A stretch of 64,000 nt of DNA from Heyndrickxia sp050281185 (GCF_050281185.1 NZ_JBNNWS010000002.1:248001-312000), one strand, 5' to 3'. Shown: positions 52,735 through 60,939, counted from the first letter of the stretch. Numbers and translations: made by a program. Notes: generated from the sequence alone by a model not told the origin.

Positions 52735-54168
52735 ATGAAGAAAAAAGTTCTCTCAAATGTTCATTCAGATAAGCTTTATGAACAAGTCTATGACTATCTT
52801 TTAGAAAGAATTAGACGTGGAGAATGGAAAGCACACGCAAAGCTTCCTTCCATTCGAACGTTAGCTGCGGAATTCGATGTACATCGGTTAACAGTCTTTA
52901 AAGCTTATCAGCAATTGAAACTCAACAAAAAAGTATATGTAAAGGATAAATCCGGATACTATGTGATGCCTGACAGAATGCTGCTAATCGATTCTCAACA
53001 TAATCCAATTGTTTCTGCCTGTGTGCATGAAAGCAGCCTCTCCGAAATACATCAAGTCCAGGCGGATTATCAATTTTCCAAAGCCGTGCTTGATCCAAAT
53101 CTTTTGCCAAATCATTACTTTTCGGAATATGTTAAGAAAGTATTTGATCTATATCCAAAGGTACTAGGTACGTATTCCACCATCCAGGGAGACCTGGAGC
53201 TGCGGGAAGCACTTAGCCGCTATTTTACAGATCAGTATCATTTCTACCTGTCTTCAAATGAATTATTGATCACATCTGGCTCACAGGAGGCCATCGATTT
53301 GATTGCCAGAGTTCTAATCAAGCCGAGAGATGCAGTTTTGCTTGAGCGGCCAACCTACAGTCCGGCTATCGATGTTTTTAGAAGACAAGGTGCCAACATC
53401 ATCCCAATTGAGATTCATCCATACGGTTATCAATTGGATCAAGTAGAAGCTCTCATGAAAAAGCACAAACCACGCCTTTTTTATCTCAATCCTACCTTTC
53501 ACAATCCAACAGGCTATACAGTTCCAGCCGAGCAACGAAAGAGATTGGTAGAGATGGCACATAAGTATCAGTGCCTGTTGGTAGAGGATGATTCTTGCCC
53601 AGATATTTATTTTGATGAAAAACCTCCCCTGCCGTTTTTTGCCTACGATACATCAAGTTGTGTGATCTATATACGCAGCTTTAGTAAATACATTGCTCCT
53701 GGTTTAAGCATTGCCGCAGTTGCATGTCGACCATCTATCATGAAATATGTATTAAAAGCTAAATCATTATCTGACAGTGGGACACCCTTGTTAAATCAGA
53801 AAATCTTTTTGCATTATTTCTTTTCAGAACGGCTGCAGCAGCATTTAGAGAAGCTGCGAATCGCTCTAGAAATTCGCAAGAACATTATGGAGGAAGAATT
53901 ATCTGTTAGCGGCTGGGAATGGTCATCTCCAAAGGGAGGTTTTAATTTATGGATCAAGCTTCCAGAGTCGATCTCCATGGAAAGGCTTCTTGAAAAAAGC
54001 ATAGAGCAATCCATTTCCTTTGTACCCGGTTCTATCTTCGATCCGCTTAAGGAATACAAATCATGGATCCGTATGAGCTATTCCTATTTGAACGAACACC
54101 AATTACGTGACGGTTCGAAACAATTTGTTCGTCTATTCCGATTGTTGTCTCCACCTGAAAAAATATAG
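52735..54168 (+). CDS. MocR-type regulator (GntR helix-turn-helix fused to aminotransferase)
   Basis: The 477-aa protein has an N-terminal GntR winged helix (LPSIRTLAAEFDVHRLTVFK), a linker, and a class I aminotransferase fold whose PLP-binding Lys is near residue 318 (RSFSKYIAPGL), with NPTFHNPTGY and EDDSCPDIYF cofactor contacts. In this family the aminotransferase domain senses PLP-amine adducts. It starts behind AAAGGAGGG and is divergent from an EamA exporter, as with ydeF and ydeD. Confidence 0.92.
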   Translation: MKKKVLSNVHSDKLYEQVYDYLLERIRRGEWKAHAKLPSIRTLAAEFDVHRLTVFKAYQQLKLNKKVYVKDKSGYYVMPDRMLLIDSQHNPIVSACVHESSLSEIHQVQADYQFSKAVLDPNLLPNHYFSEYVKKVFDLYPKVLGTYSTIQGDLELREALSRYFTDQYHFYLSSNELLITSGSQEAIDLIARVLIKPRDAVLLERPTYSPAIDVFRRQGANIIPIEIHPYGYQLDQVEALMKKHKPRLFYLNPTFHNPTGYTVPAEQRKRLVEMAHKYQCLLVEDDSCPDIYFDEKPPLPFFAYDTSSCVIYIRSFSKYIAPGLSIAAVACRPSIMKYVLKAKSLSDSGTPLLNQKIFLHYFFSERLQQHLEKLRIALEIRKNIMEEELSVSGWEWSSPKGGFNLWIKLPESISMERLLEKSIEQSISFVPGSIFDPLKEYKSWIRMSYSYLNEHQLRDGSKQFVRLFRLLSPPEKI

Positions 54169-54218
54169 GTTACAAGACATGAATAGGAAGATGAAAACAT
54201 ATCAAATTACATAAGGGG

Positions 54219-54448
54219 CTATCCAATAATTCGATTTATTAACTTTTGGATGCCCCTTTCCATATTCAGAAATGCTGATATATCAACTTCCCGTTTTTTT
54301 ATTATTAAGGAATTTTCCTGTCCACTAATCTTAACTACATCAAAGTCTGGTCTTTGAAGAGTAAGTTCTGCTCTATGCCGGTTTTACAATCAGAACCAGC
54401 AATCGGCTCTACTGATAAAATGGTTGCTAAATAATCTAGTATCTTCAC
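54219..54448 (-). pseudogene. Frameshifted gene remnant, family not recognised
   Basis: Two adjoining reading frames together give a protein-like sequence. The first begins with the GTG at 54448 (VKILDYLATILSVEPIAGSD, then CKTGIEQNLLFK). After a shift near 54352 it continues PDFDVVKISGQENSLIIKKR and ends at a TAG at 54219. A single-base change would join them. It directly follows the MFS gene. A hairpin at 54213-54258 (AAGGGGC..ATCCAA) overlaps its end and may also terminate the MocR gene. I cannot name a family. Confidence 0.35.
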
Positions 54449-54462
54449 AAAATAACAAACAT

Positions 54463-55668
54463 CTAAACATTACATTTCATTTGAGCAGATTCCAGCCCAG
54501 ACAAAGTTTTTCGGTCTAAACAATAGCTGATATAGGTCAGCAATGAGGCAACGACCGCAGCAATCCCCCCAAACCAGGAAACATCAATAAGCTCCATATT
54601 CGTCGTAACAAATCCCCCAAGACCTGATCCAAGCGCTATTCCAACATTTACAGATACAGGAGTCAATGATGAAGCTAAATCCTTTGCTGAAGGAAAGTGT
54701 TTATCTGCTAAATCTATAAAATACAATTGCATAGTAGAGTTCATCGTATAAACGATTAGGGCAATGAAGGATATGTTAATTAGTCCCCAAACTGTCGAGC
54801 TAGAGGAAACATAAAATAACCCGAGAATGGCAGCTTGAATAAGAAAGACATAACGAAGCTTTCCAATTCCATTGCGGGTTGCAAATTTCCCGCCAATTAA
54901 CGTGCTGAAGATAGATACGACTCCGTAAAGTAAAAATACAAGGCTAATAGATCGTTCCGGGACAGACAGCACGTCAAGGAGTAGAGGGGTTAAATACGTA
55001 TATAAGGTATATGTCGCTCCAATGCTTAAAGCAGGAATAAAGAATGCTATTACAATACGCGAATTAGTTAATAATCCGATTTGTTTTTTTAAAGAACTCT
55101 TTGTCCCCTTTAAACCTTTAGGTATGGTAGCTGAACTTGCAATCAGCGATATAATTCCCAATAGAGAGGTAAACCAAAAGGTCATACGCCAACCGCTTAA
55201 TTGTCCAACATAGGTACCAATAGGCACCCCTATTACACTAGCAATTGTAAAACCCGTAAAAATAATCGAAATAACAGGTCCCCTCTTTTCGGGAGACATT
55301 GTATCACTGGCGACCGACATTGCGAGCGCAATTAAAACTCCGGTAACAATGGCCGTAATTATTCTAGAAACAATAAGCAGCTTATACGATTCGGATAAGG
55401 CAGTTAAAATATTCCCTGTAATAAATATCATGATTAAAATAAGCATTAGAGGGTACTTTGAGAACCGGCTGAATACAGCAGTCAAAATAGGTGTACATAT
55501 TGCAAATGATATAGCAAAAATCGATACGAGAGCTCCCGCTGTTGATATAGAGATATTTAAGTCGGTTGATACTTCACTCAACAGACCAACAATGACAAAC
55601 TCACTCGTTCCTAGGACAAAGGTCAATAAAAATAAATTTAAAGTCAAAAGCTTTTGTTGCTTAGTCAA
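54463..55668 (-). CDS. MFS multidrug exporter under BmrR-like control
   Basis: The protein is 401 aa from a TTG at 55668, 8 nt after GGAGGAG; the ATG six codons upstream contains that ribosome site and is rejected. Twelve membrane helices and the DHA1 text (LGTSEFVIVGLLSEVSTDLN; SGWRMTFWFTSLLG) are present. It follows a MerR regulator with a GyrI-like domain by 30 nt in one operon, as with Bmr and BmrR, so it is probably a drug exporter. Confidence 0.9.
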   Translation of the reverse strand: MTKQQKLLTLNLFLLTFVLGTSEFVIVGLLSEVSTDLNISISTAGALVSIFAISFAICTPILTAVFSRFSKYPLMLILIMIFITGNILTALSESYKLLIVSRIITAIVTGVLIALAMSVASDTMSPEKRGPVISIIFTGFTIASVIGVPIGTYVGQLSGWRMTFWFTSLLGIISLIASSATIPKGLKGTKSSLKKQIGLLTNSRIVIAFFIPALSIGATYTLYTYLTPLLLDVLSVPERSISLVFLLYGVVSIFSTLIGGKFATRNGIGKLRYVFLIQAAILGLFYVSSSSTVWGLINISFIALIVYTMNSTMQLYFIDLADKHFPSAKDLASSLTPVSVNVGIALGSGLGGFVTTNMELIDVSWFGGIAAVVASLLTYISYCLDRKTLSGLESAQMKCNV

Positions 55669-55698
55669 AGCAGATTCTCCTCCCATGCATCTTCAAAA

Positions 55699-56514
55699 TC
55701 AAGCTCTTTCAACGGCAATCTGAACTTCCGCAATGTACGATTCCGGATCGCCTAATTTTTCATGAGGAATGCAGATTTCACGCCTAGGCTCATTCTCTTT
55801 CATTCGATATCCATTTCTTTCGATCCATACCGCTAACTCTGTACTTGCAGTGCATCTTCTTGTTGTCGAACAATGATGGACAAGCGTAGCCATCATCGGA
55901 ATTTCCGGCAACCGTTTTACAATAAAAGGAGGGCTACTCGGCATATCATGAGTCAGCAAACGAGCCACTTCAATATCAACGTCGTCCTCGTATTCTTCAC
56001 AGCCATGCCAAAGAACCATTTGGGATAAGGAAGATTGTCCAGAGTTTCCTATATGAGCATCCAACTGTTGGAAAAGCTCAGGAATTTGTCTAAGCGACGC
56101 TTTTTTACGATAAGATAGTACGAGTTGCGACTTAACTTCTTTTACGACAACATTAAGTGAACTTAAATCTTTCCCCTCATTCTCGATGTTAGACAGACTT
56201 TCCTTGATTCGCATAAGTCTAGCCTGTTCCTTATCCAGAATAGATTGAATCTCGTTTTGCTTGATCCGAAACATCCCCCTGATTTGTTCAAGAGGAATAT
56301 TCTCTCCCATCATCTGGCGAATTTGATCCAACGAAAAACCCAATTCTTTAAACGCCAAAATACGATGGATTTGAAACATTTGGTCAGCCGAGTAATACCG
56401 GTATCCTGTAAATTTGTCGGTATGAGCAGGATTAAGCAAATTCAATTGGTCATAGTAACGCAGTGTTTTAACGGACACTTGACTAAGCTTTGAAAACTCG
56501 CTGATTTTAAACAT
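55699..56514 (-). CDS. BmrR-like MerR regulator with GyrI-like drug-binding domain
   Basis: The protein is 271 aa from the ATG at 56514 behind AAGGAG; BmrR itself is 278 aa. An N-terminal MerR helix-turn-helix (FKISEFSKLSQVSVKTLRYY) and coiled coil are followed by a C-terminal effector-binding domain (VVKEVKSQLVLSYRKK ... ESYIAEVQIAVE). Its promoter at 56566 has the 19-bp spacer expected for MerR activation. It is cotranscribed with the MFS exporter. Confidence 0.92.
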   Translation of the reverse strand: MFKISEFSKLSQVSVKTLRYYDQLNLLNPAHTDKFTGYRYYSADQMFQIHRILAFKELGFSLDQIRQMMGENIPLEQIRGMFRIKQNEIQSILDKEQARLMRIKESLSNIENEGKDLSSLNVVVKEVKSQLVLSYRKKASLRQIPELFQQLDAHIGNSGQSSLSQMVLWHGCEEYEDDVDIEVARLLTHDMPSSPPFIVKRLPEIPMMATLVHHCSTTRRCTASTELAVWIERNGYRMKENEPRREICIPHEKLGDPESYIAEVQIAVERA

Positions 56515-56565
56515 CGCCCCATCTCCTTGCATGAAAATTTCTGTTATCCTATATTTCCTTTACCG

Positions 56566-56596
56566 AGTATATCTTTCCAGTTTAGGGGAGAGTCAA
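56566..56596 (-). promoter_or_regulatory. MerR-type promoter with 19-bp spacer
   Basis: On the minus strand TTGACT (56591-56596) and TATACT (56566-56571) are separated by exactly 19 bp reading CTCCCCTAAACTGGAAAGA. It is strongly similar to multidrug MerR sites (CTCCCCT core) as I recall them. Confidence 0.75.
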
Positions 56597-56746
56597 GAGA
56601 ATTCCAAAGACATGGCTCAAAATATTCCATACACAATCAAAATTTTGGGAATGAATTTGTATAAATGTAATTAAACTAGCGGGAGCAAGAATTTAAATTC
56701 CCGCTGTTGAGTAGTAACACAAGCTGAAAATAATTTCATTTCTCCA

Positions 56747-56807
56747 TTGACTTTTTGTATACAATTGTATACGATGTGAATATATCACTACGTATACAAT
56801 TGTATAC
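56747..56807 (+). promoter_or_regulatory. Promoter with two 16-bp palindromic operators
   Basis: TTGACT (56747-56752) and TACGAT (56770-56775) are 17 bp apart. The perfect palindrome GTATACAATTGTATAC occurs at 56757-56772, filling the spacer, and again at 56792-56807 just downstream, 35 bp centre to centre. This is a design for tight repression. The repressor is not encoded next door. Confidence 0.75.
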
Positions 56808-56826
56808 AAAGAAAAGGAGTTTTTTC

Positions 56827-57210
56827 ATGAGAAACGAAGAATACAGAGGTCATAATAAAGACAGACATCACCGTGGTGAGGGTCACAAACGAAAAGATCA
56901 TCAGCGTGGTGCAAAAACGTTCCGCCGAGGAAGAGCATTAGCATTTTTAGAAATGATGAAAGTAAAACGTTCTACACTAAAACAACAGTTAGAATCACCA
57001 GAACTCCAATCTATTAATCCAATTCTAGTCGGTGAATTAAAAGCCGTTGAAATGGTCATCAACGAGTTTGTTCAATTATTTGAGCTTTATGAATTCGAAA
57101 CAATGGAAACAGAGGGAAAACAAACGGAAGCGGAAGAAGTCGTTGCAGAAGAAGATATTTCTGAACCTACTACTGAGTCTCTAAACAACAATGAAAAAGA
57201 AACTGACTGA
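56827..57210 (+). CDS. Small charged protein, unknown function
   Basis: The protein is 127 aa from the ATG at 56827, 7 nt after AAGGAG; an upstream in-frame ATG lies inside the operator. The first 35 residues are rich in His, Arg and Lys (RGHNKDRHHRGEGHKRKDHQ), the middle is helical (RALAFLEMMKVKRSTLKQQL), and the tail is strongly acidic (ETEGKQTEAEEVVAEEDISE). There is no signal or membrane segment. The basic head could bind nucleic acid or metal. Its tight operator suggests an inducible stress or efflux role, but I cannot assign one. Confidence 0.8.
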   Translation: MRNEEYRGHNKDRHHRGEGHKRKDHQRGAKTFRRGRALAFLEMMKVKRSTLKQQLESPELQSINPILVGELKAVEMVINEFVQLFELYEFETMETEGKQTEAEEVVAEEDISEPTTESLNNNEKETD

Positions 57211-57279
57211 TTCCATATCAGTTCCACCAATTCTTAGCTTGATAAAAATGACAAGAATTTTTAATATGTAAATCACTTA

Positions 57280-57307
57280 TTTACAAATCTATAAAAATAG
57301 ATATAAT
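57280..57307 (+). promoter_or_regulatory. arsR-1 promoter with 16-bp dyad in the spacer
   Basis: TTTACA (57280-57285) and TATAAT (57302-57307) are 16 bp apart. The dyad ATCTAT-AAAA-ATAGAT (57287-57302) fills the spacer. The start codon follows the -10 by only 6 nt, so transcription should begin at or next to the ATG. Confidence 0.7.
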
Positions 57308-57313
57308 GTTGTT

Positions 57314-57625
57314 ATGGAACCTTCACTAATCTATAAAGCATTATCAAATGATACAAGGCAACAAATTTTATTATGGTTAAAAAATCCAGAAATTTTTTTT
57401 GATGAAAAGCCTTATTTAGAACAAGGCCTTAGTTTCCAAATTGGAGTATGTGTAGGCGATATCCAATTGAAAACCGGACTGGCTCAGTCGGTAATTTCTT
57501 GTTATTTATTAACTATGAAAAAAGCTGGATTATTAGAATCCGAACGTATTGGAAAATGGACGTATTATCGTCGAAATGAAAAAACAATACAAGAATTTTC
57601 CGAGTACGTCCAAAAAGAATTATAA
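57314..57625 (+). CDS. ArsR-family repressor 1, probably leaderless
   Basis: The 103-aa winged-helix protein (IYKALSNDTRQQILLWLKNP; recognition helix LAQSVISCYLLTMKKAGLL; wing GKWTYYRRNE) is followed by an MFS gene. It is about half identical to the ArsR at 63176. No ribosome binding site precedes the ATG, which lies 6 nt after a TATAAT. It has one Cys before the recognition helix (GVCVGDI) shared with the paralogue and one in the helix. It probably represses itself and the MFS gene through ATCTAT-N4-ATAGAT dyads. Confidence 0.88.
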   Translation: MEPSLIYKALSNDTRQQILLWLKNPEIFFDEKPYLEQGLSFQIGVCVGDIQLKTGLAQSVISCYLLTMKKAGLLESERIGKWTYYRRNEKTIQEFSEYVQKEL

Positions 57626-57659
57626 ATAGAAAGGAGGATTTCTTTTTTTAATCCATTAT

Positions 57660-57675
57660 ATCTATTTATATAGAT
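57660..57675. promoter_or_regulatory. Second ArsR-1 operator between arsR and MFS
   Basis: ATCTAT-TTAT-ATAGAT has the same 6-4-6 geometry and half-sites as 57287-57302. A further half-site, ATCTAT, is at 57743, inside a possible TTGTTT-16-TATATA promoter for the MFS gene. An unused AAGGAGGA at 57631 is followed by no start codon. Confidence 0.6.
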
Positions 57676-57770
57676 ATTTGTTTTTGTGTCTACATAAATG
57701 TTAACTTTACTAAATAAAGAAATTTGTTTTCAAACTTAAAAGATCTATATACGAATGGAGTTTTTTATAA

Positions 57771-58946
57771 ATGAAAAAAGTAAGCCCTCTATTTATTCTA
57801 GTGCTAGCATTAGGTGTATTTGGAATTATTACAACAGAGATGAGTATTGTCGGAGTATTACCACAAATCGCTCAAAAATTTGCGATTTCAACTTCACAAG
57901 CTGGCTTGTTAGTAAGTATTTTTGCTTTAGTTGTCGCTATCTCTGGACCATTTTTAATCCTATTAGTGTCTGGAATTAATCGTAAACTCCTTTTATTAAC
58001 AGCGATATTTATTTTCGTTATTTCTAATATTATTTATGCTTATACAACACATTTTGAAGTTATGCTGATTTTTCGTATTCTACCTGCTGCTCTTCATCCG
58101 ATATTCTTTTCAATAGCTCTTGTAACTGCAGCTAAACTTGTCCCCCCAGAAAAAAGCAATCAAGCAGTTACGAAGGTTTTCATGGGAATTACAGTTGGAT
58201 TTGCTTTAGGTGTACCATTGACTTCTTATCTTGCAGAACAGTTTTCATTAGAAATTGCTTTCTTGTTTGGAGCGATTGTCAATGCTTTTGCCTTTATAGG
58301 AATATTAATTTTGCTTCCTTCTATGCCCGTTAAAGAAAAAATGTCCTTTGGTAAGCAAATTAGTGTATTGCGTAAACCAGGATTATGGTTAAATATTGCA
58401 GCTGTTGTATTTATTTTTGCAGCCATGTTTTCGGTATATAGTTACTTTGCTGAGTACCTTTCAAGAGTAACCTACATGAATGGCACTCTCATTAGTGTCA
58501 TGTTACTAATATTTGGTGTAATTATGATTGCAGGCAATTCTTTGTTTGGAGTTTTTTTACAAAAAAGCATAGTAAATACCGTGATCTCATTTCCAATTTT
58601 ATATTTAATTGTTTATTTATTGGTCTATAATTTAGGATCTTATTTCATTCCAATGATATTTATGGTATTTATTTGGGGAATCGTACATTCTGGTGGTTTA
58701 ATTGTTGGTCAAACATGGTTAATAAGTGAGGCAAAGGAAGCTCCTGAATTTGGCAATAGCTTATTCGTTTCGTTTTCAAATCTTGGAATTACTTTAGGAA
58801 CCTCTATTGGCGGCTGGGTTATTTCTCAATTAGGAATTCACCAACTTATTTGGAGCGGTCTCATATTTTCACTGCTTTCTCTTTTATTGATAGTAATTAA
58901 AATAAAATTTTTCAGCTCTAGTAATCAGCTATCGCTTTCAAACTAA
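57771..58946 (+). CDS. MFS exporter (ArsR-1 partner)
   Basis: The 391-aa DHA1-type transporter has twelve membrane helices; conserved text includes LGVFGIITTEMSIVGVLPQI and FRILPAALHPIFFSIALV. The start follows TGGAG 10 nt upstream. It is homologous to the MFS at 63655, which also sits beside an ArsR gene. It is probably an efflux pump for a toxic compound that releases ArsR-1. Confidence 0.9.
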   Translation: MKKVSPLFILVLALGVFGIITTEMSIVGVLPQIAQKFAISTSQAGLLVSIFALVVAISGPFLILLVSGINRKLLLLTAIFIFVISNIIYAYTTHFEVMLIFRILPAALHPIFFSIALVTAAKLVPPEKSNQAVTKVFMGITVGFALGVPLTSYLAEQFSLEIAFLFGAIVNAFAFIGILILLPSMPVKEKMSFGKQISVLRKPGLWLNIAAVVFIFAAMFSVYSYFAEYLSRVTYMNGTLISVMLLIFGVIMIAGNSLFGVFLQKSIVNTVISFPILYLIVYLLVYNLGSYFIPMIFMVFIWGIVHSGGLIVGQTWLISEAKEAPEFGNSLFVSFSNLGITLGTSIGGWVISQLGIHQLIWSGLIFSLLSLLLIVIKIKFFSSSNQLSLSN

Positions 58947-58969
58947 AATAACTTTATAAAGCGATAGAC

Positions 58970-59000
58970 AAACCCCTTAGATAAAATATCTAAGGGGTTT
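58970..59000. terminator. Bidirectional intrinsic terminator
   Basis: AAACCCCTTAGATA-AAA-TATCTAAGGGGTTT is a perfect 14-bp stem between convergent genes. Confidence 0.85.
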
Positions 59001-59023
59001 GATACATTCATAGAAAAGTTTTT

Positions 59024-59911
59024 TTACATTGTGATTATGATTTTCTGGACAAATACAGCAGTTCCAGAAATGGCAATGCTGATTTCTTCTTCAGCATCTA
59101 CATGAACAATTACCCTTCCATCTTTGCCAATTTCTTGACCTTGTTCTACGACTAAATCGTATTTTTCTTTACATTTTTGTTTTACATATTTAGCAATGTA
59201 GGCACCCATCACACCAGAGGCTGTTCCAGTAACCGGGTCTTCAATTGTACCTGCGTACGGTGATGAGAAGTGTCTTGCATGTAAATCTGCATCTTTACTT
59301 AGTGCATTAAAACAAAAAGGATGCACTGATGATTCCGGCATTTCTTTCAAGATTTCAGGAAAACAAGCAGTTTCGGGTTTCATTTGTTTAAATACATTGA
59401 TATCTAAAATTGGTAAACATAATGTCCACTGACCAGTATTCCCATACATAATTGGGTATCTTGTATCAATCATTGATACAGGAATATTCAAACTTCTAGC
59501 TAGATCAGCTTTCGAACCTTCAAAAGCTACAAATTGTGGCTCTGCATGTTGCATACGAATTTTAGTTTGTCCGCCTTCTTTGGTGACATTCACAGGAAGT
59601 ACACCAGCCAATGTTTCAATCAAATAGCTTTCTTTTAAAGGAAGGATACCTTGATCCAGCAACATTGCCATTGAAGCCATTGTAGCATGTCCACAAAGTG
59701 GTGTTTCGTAACCCGGTGTAAAATAACGGATACGAATATCTGCAATATCTGATTTCATAGGAAATGCACATTCATTAAATCCAACTGCTTTTGCGATTTG
59801 TTGCATTTCTTCTGTTGATAAATTCCCCTCGTTAAGCACAATTCCAGCTGGATTTCCTTTTCCAGGCTGTGTTGTAAATGCGTCATAATGATATACAACT
59901 TTTTCTTTCAA
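59024..59911 (-). CDS. PhzF-family isomerase/epimerase-like protein
   Basis: The 295-aa protein has two diaminopimelate-epimerase-like halves. The proposed catalytic Glu lies in GFNECAFP, and the family texts YHYDAFTTQPGKGNPAGIVL, TPLCGHATMA and EDPVTGTASG are clear. PhzF proteins isomerise trans-2,3-dihydro-3-hydroxyanthranilate in phenazine producers, but no phenazine genes are here, so its substrate is unknown. It starts at a TTG behind GGGGG. Confidence 0.92.
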   Translation of the reverse strand: MKEKVVYHYDAFTTQPGKGNPAGIVLNEGNLSTEEMQQIAKAVGFNECAFPMKSDIADIRIRYFTPGYETPLCGHATMASMAMLLDQGILPLKESYLIETLAGVLPVNVTKEGGQTKIRMQHAEPQFVAFEGSKADLARSLNIPVSMIDTRYPIMYGNTGQWTLCLPILDINVFKQMKPETACFPEILKEMPESSVHPFCFNALSKDADLHARHFSSPYAGTIEDPVTGTASGVMGAYIAKYVKQKCKEKYDLVVEQGQEIGKDGRVIVHVDAEEEISIAISGTAVFVQKIIITM

Positions 59912-60008
59912 GATGTATCCCCCTATATATGTATATAGTTATCTATTATGTATTTTATTTCATCTTTTAATGTCATCTGTAGAGGATGATACCATCAGCC
60001 AGCATTTT

Positions 60009-60258
60009 TTTATTTAGGCTGTTTTCGTAAACTTTGTTGCTCTTGAACAAGGAGTGGTTGATTTCCACTCCAGGATGCTCGCTTTCCGCGGGGCGGGCGG
60101 TGAGCCTCCTCGGAGCACAGCTCCTGCGGGGTCTCACCTGTCCTGCTGATCCCGCAGGAGTCTCGCACCTTCCGTTCCAATCAACCTGTATATGAACAGT
60201 TTGCGTTTTCAAAACATATTTCAAAAACAACAATCTTTTAAAGAAGAGCCTTTATTTA
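60009..60258. mobile_element. MITE-like element with 8-bp target duplication and GC-rich core, copy M2
   Basis: The perfect duplication TTTATTTA (60009-60016 and 60251-60258) flanks an element of 234 bp with inverted ends GGCTGTTTTCG..TTTGTTG and, from the right, GGCTCTTC..ATTGTTG. Its core is GC-rich (CGCTTTCCGCGGGGCGGGCG; CTCCTGCGGGGTCTCACCTG; GATCCCGCAGGAGTCTCG), a sequence I recall as widespread in Bacillaceae. It encodes no transposase and is inserted at the stop codon of the small gene at 60252. Confidence 0.75.
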
Positions 60259-60422
60259 TTACAAGCATTAGTTGGTTCATCACCGAATATTTTTGCAAAT
60301 GTATTAGAAATTCCCTGTGCTCCTAAACACATTTTATATTCTAATTTATCAGGTATTCCATAATGCAGAACTATACTGGCTATTATAACAACTGAAGCCA
60401 CTGCAAATAATATTCTCTTCAC
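60252..60422 (-). CDS. Small membrane-anchored protein, unknown function
   Basis: The protein is 56 aa from the GTG at 60422, 5 nt after GGGAG; the frame extends seven codons upstream without a better start. One N-terminal hydrophobic helix (ILFAVASVVIIASIVLHYGI) is followed by a short external part with two Cys (KMCLGAQGI; NACNK) that could pair. The stop codon falls in the target duplication of element M2, so the original C-terminus may have been altered. No family is recognised. Confidence 0.6.
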   Translation of the reverse strand: MKRILFAVASVVIIASIVLHYGIPDKLEYKMCLGAQGISNTFAKIFGDEPTNACNK

Positions 60423-60577
60423 TCTAACTCCCTCTTCCAACAAGTATTTTTTTCCATTAATACCATATCAAAGATTTACTAAGGTCGTAAATACAGTGAT
60501 AGATTGATAAACATATCAGACTTTAATCTTAGTTAAGAAAAATATCTGCAAAAGCCTCTTTCTCGATTTTAGATGGT

Positions 60578-60755
60578 TTAAAGAAAAGCAAACGAGTTAA
60601 TGATCGCTGTAATAATTGCACAGCAACCTAATAAAATTACCCACCTTGCCCATTTATTTTCGATACCCTTACGTTTACTTACAAGCAATGAGACAAAACT
60701 GATAATTAACAATACTATTGCCAAATATCATTCCTGACATGATACCTATTTTCAT
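60578..60755 (-). pseudogene. Frameshifted two-helix small membrane protein
   Basis: The ATG at 60755 opens MKIGIMSGMIFG. Near 60722 the frame must shift by one base to enter a 47-codon frame reading AIVLLIISFVSLLVSKRKGI, ENKWARWVILLGCCAIITAI and INSFAFL, ending at 60578. The joined product of about 58 aa has two membrane helices with a basic turn. No good ribosome site precedes it. A truncated copy of its start lies at 60939. It may be inactive or a sequencing error. Confidence 0.5.
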
Positions 60756-60853
60756 TTCTTATACTCATTTTTCATCTAATAAATCATGTCTATTATTATA
60801 AAAATTTCCAATGGAAGTATAAACTTTTATAAGCATTCTAGAGTTATATTTTT

Positions 60854-60939
60854 TTACTTTAAATCAATGCGTTCAATATTACTAATAGCAAACGCAACAA
60901 TACACCAAATATCATTCCTGATATGATATCTATTATCAC
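60854..60939 (-). pseudogene. Tandem-duplication scar: truncated small ORF joined to an ABC permease tail
   Basis: A GTG at 60939 behind AAGGAG opens MIIDIISGMIFG, matching the start of the 60755 gene. The DNA then runs into 60854-60907, which in another frame reads CIVAFAISNIERIDLK, almost the C-terminus of the permease at 61075 (VVFAIRNIERIDLD). The flank TCTAGAGTTATATT also recurs at 60839 and 61024. The segment was duplicated and degraded. The remaining DNA in 60444-61074 shows nothing else I can support. Confidence 0.55.

Noticed and set aside
56676..56704. Hairpin AGCGGGA...TCCCGCT upstream of the charged-protein gene
   Set aside because: Short stem with no U-tract and no gene ending nearby; no function can be supported.
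59973..60233. 86-aa frame rich in Arg and Pro
   Set aside because: It lies entirely inside the GC-rich core of element M2, which explains its composition.
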